DNA of 64,000 nt from Pilatotrama ljubarskyi. Its lineage: Eukaryota; Basidiomycota; Agaricomycetes; Polyporales; Polyporaceae. Positions 62,481 through 64,000 of the stretch are shown here, one piece after another. The notes below the pieces were generated by a model. That model saw only the letters and a list, made by a program, of their open reading frames with translations. It was not told where the DNA came from and searched no databases. Where the stretch lies: assembly GCA_022385805.1 (NCBI GenBank), contig MU277746.1:1-64000 (forward strand), given 5' to 3'. Within the stretch, counting starts at the first letter, position 1. Each line of letters starts with the position of its first letter. A program made the position numbers and the translations under genes.

Positions 62481-63549
62481 CTATGCACAACGATGAGCTG
62501 TGAGAACAACCGGAATTGCAGTATATTGCTCACCTGAAGAATCATGATTTACGAAGCTGACGACCTGCACGCAACAAGTCAATCCGCGGCCACCCTTCAC
62601 CTTGCTTGTACGTACCGCTGCCAGTGTCGACGTAACCCAAATGGTCCCGAACTCGACAACGTCTTCCCTCCGCATCACAGCGGCGCACGGGCGAATCTTG
62701 AATCCATGTTCTTGCCTACACAGGTAGAGCACCTGTACTAGGCTCGATGCGAAAGCAAAGGTTGACACGATGAGGGCTACTGAAGTGTCAGACGGCGACG
62801 ACTCGTCTGAGAGGCGGGTACGCACTGTAAATCGCCTCGGCAACCTGTGAACCAAGGTGGTTCTGCAGTATATTCGGAAGCTGGCTAGTGGCTAGCACAC
62901 GCGACGATGAACGAAATGTACGACCACTATAGGGCGGGGACTCGTACCGTTCCAAATGATTATCCACAGTACAAGCTTCAGGATGTCGAGGATTGTACCG
63001 AGCCAGGTTTTCTTGAACATGAAGGCTCTGCACGGAGATGCGGTGAGCGGGACGAGCGGGATGTTGCTAGAGGTACTGACATGCGAACGAGGAAGATGGT
63101 ATACGCCAGACCGATAGAAATTCCAGCGGTAACCTGAAGCATCGGCACTAAGTACAGGTGAACTCACGGATGTCGAAGACTCTAGCGAAGCACTGACCTG
63201 GGAGAGGTACCTCAAGGGCTGCATAGCGACCAGTCGCTCGTTAGGGACATTTCTTCAGGTCGCGAGCAGGGAGAATACGCACGTCAATGAGGGCAACTGG
63301 GAAGGCGTCGAGATACACAATAGTCGAGATGACAGACATGAAGCTCATGTAACGGCAGCCGAAATACACCAAGAACGCGCCAGGTCTGCAGCCAATCTTG
63401 CCTGTGGCGAGCGCCCAGTCGCAGGAGAGCGTGGAAAGAAACGTCATACTAGGGACGCGTTAGAGACACAGCGCACGAGACCAATAGCAGGAGAACGTAC
63501 CATGAATATCCAGTGAGCAGTTGCGTGATGATCATCGCGACAGTCAGCT
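62481..63549 (-). CDS. multi-pass membrane protein, basidiomycete expanded family (5' end not found)
   Basis: Six exons can be chained in frame with GT-AG introns of 52-64 nt: 63549-63501, 63448-63283, 63218-63198, 63133-63081, 63027-62948 and 62884-62481, about 257 residues. Spans are visible in LTVAMIITQLLTGYS, GAFLVYFGCRYMSFMSVIST, TAGISIGLAYTIFLVRI, TILDILKLVLWIIIWNG, VALIVSTFAFASSLVQVLYL and FGTIWVTSTLAAV. The segment FLSTLSCDWALATG followed by a short loop and span resembles the start of the DUF6533-type seven-span proteins that are expanded in agaricomycetes. The first exon is missing: in the frame preceding 63549 there is a stop, and the preceding sequence (LPHDLDANWDLNASLPF) joins only with a one-base shift. 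A frameshift or an unrecognised intron is possible. Confidence 0.55.
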
Positions 63550-64000
63550 CTAGGAAAGGGTAAGCTCGCGTTCAGGTCCCAGTTCGCGTCCAGATCATGC
63601 GGAAGCACGTACTGGAGGACACGATCGATCCTCCGTCCTGGAAAGGGTCATCCTGCGTTTGCATCAGGGGAGAGTGGTCGCCAGAAGAAGGCCGCCAGCT
63701 TGGTCTTGCGTCAGAGGCTGAAACAGAGGAGATATTTGAACGAGCGAAAGAGAGGCCGTGCACCAGTGTCAGAGACCAGAGATGAGGGGGGAAGAAAGGA
63801 ACATGTGGGGAGATTTGTGACGGAGCCGTGCCTGCGTCTAAAAAGGCTGCAGCTGCGTGCGGTGATGACGGCGGAGTGCGCTGGTGCAGAGACGAAAGTG
63901 CTTCAGGGCGAGCGTCGCCGCGCGCGACTTGGCCTCTTCGCTCAGACGGGGACGTAACCGAGCAACCGAGCCAGATCGGGTTACGTACTTGATGCGCAGG
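63550..64000. other. upstream flank, possible first exon of the preceding membrane protein
   Basis: Holds the unresolved 5' part of the membrane-protein gene. The minus strand around 63550-63610 encodes LPHDLDANWDLNASLPF in a frame one base off the next exon. Beyond that nothing is recognisable. Confidence 0.4.

Noticed and set aside
58557..63549. P450 plus membrane protein as a secondary-metabolite cluster
   Set aside because: No terpene cyclase, PKS, NRPS or other core enzyme is present nearby.

Overview
The window is nuclear DNA of a filamentous basidiomycete, most likely a wood-decaying agaricomycete of the Polyporales type. The evidence is genes broken by many 45-90 nt GT-AG introns, moderately GC-rich coding sequence, tRNAs with eukaryotic internal promoters (one with a 14-nt intron), and a gene set containing a secreted GH10 xylanase, a multi-exon P450, a 7TM protein with a long tail and an FAD-linked oxidase. 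For most spliced genes I checked that the summed exon lengths are divisible by three, so many models are exact to the base.

Housekeeping and metabolic genes, left to right: a Ser/Thr-rich single-pass membrane protein (2.9-4.4 kb, -) divergent from a CHY zinc-finger protein (4.8-5.4, +); EFG1 rRNA-processing protein (6.4-7.4, +); an aldo-keto reductase (8.2-9.6, +); a 7TM receptor-like protein (16.8-19.9, +); GH10 xylanase (28.4-29.9, +); an MFS transporter remnant (30.3-30.6); an FAD-linked oxidase with a very large insertion (32.0-35.0, +); a DH-BAR Rho GEF (35.5-38.8, -); a class III CoA-transferase (39.9-41.8, +) convergent with a C45-type acyltransferase/peptidase (41.8-43.1, -); the Golgi Ca2+/Mn2+ ATPase PMR1 (47.3-51.3, +); a phosphatase-fold protein lacking the catalytic Cys (54.7-55.7, +); a small protein with three SFE-E(L)R junctions (56.0-56.8, -); a P450 (58.6-60.9, +); and a multi-pass membrane protein (62.5-63.5, -).

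Woven between these are two families I cannot name. Family A (core ITSDMC...PN..HP, then PFPFxNCYHW) has seven copies: A1 0.8-2.1 (-), A2 10.5-11.9 (-), A3 22.6-23.7 (+), A4 24.2-25.4 (+, pseudogene), A5 26.6-27.1 (-, fragment), A6 45.5-46.8 (+), A7 51.8-53.1 (-). Family B (core GKERPC...ICIMxTF) has three copies: B1 12.5-13.7 (+), B2 21.1-22.2 (-), B3 43.6-44.9 (-). Every B gene lies head-to-head with an A gene across 371-625 bp (A2/B1, B2/A3, B3/A6). This repeated divergent A/B unit is the best candidate here for an undescribed two-gene system.

tRNA-Ile(AAT) occurs five times at full length (one with a damaged B box) and once with a 14-nt deletion. Three copies follow an A-family gene on the same strand within 400 bp. 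One intron-containing tRNA-Ala(AGC) is present, and a small MITE-like inverted-repeat element lies between two of the tRNA-Ile genes. Long stretches (13.7-16.8, 27.1-28.4, 57.1-58.6, 60.9-62.5 kb) hold nothing I can support as genes.
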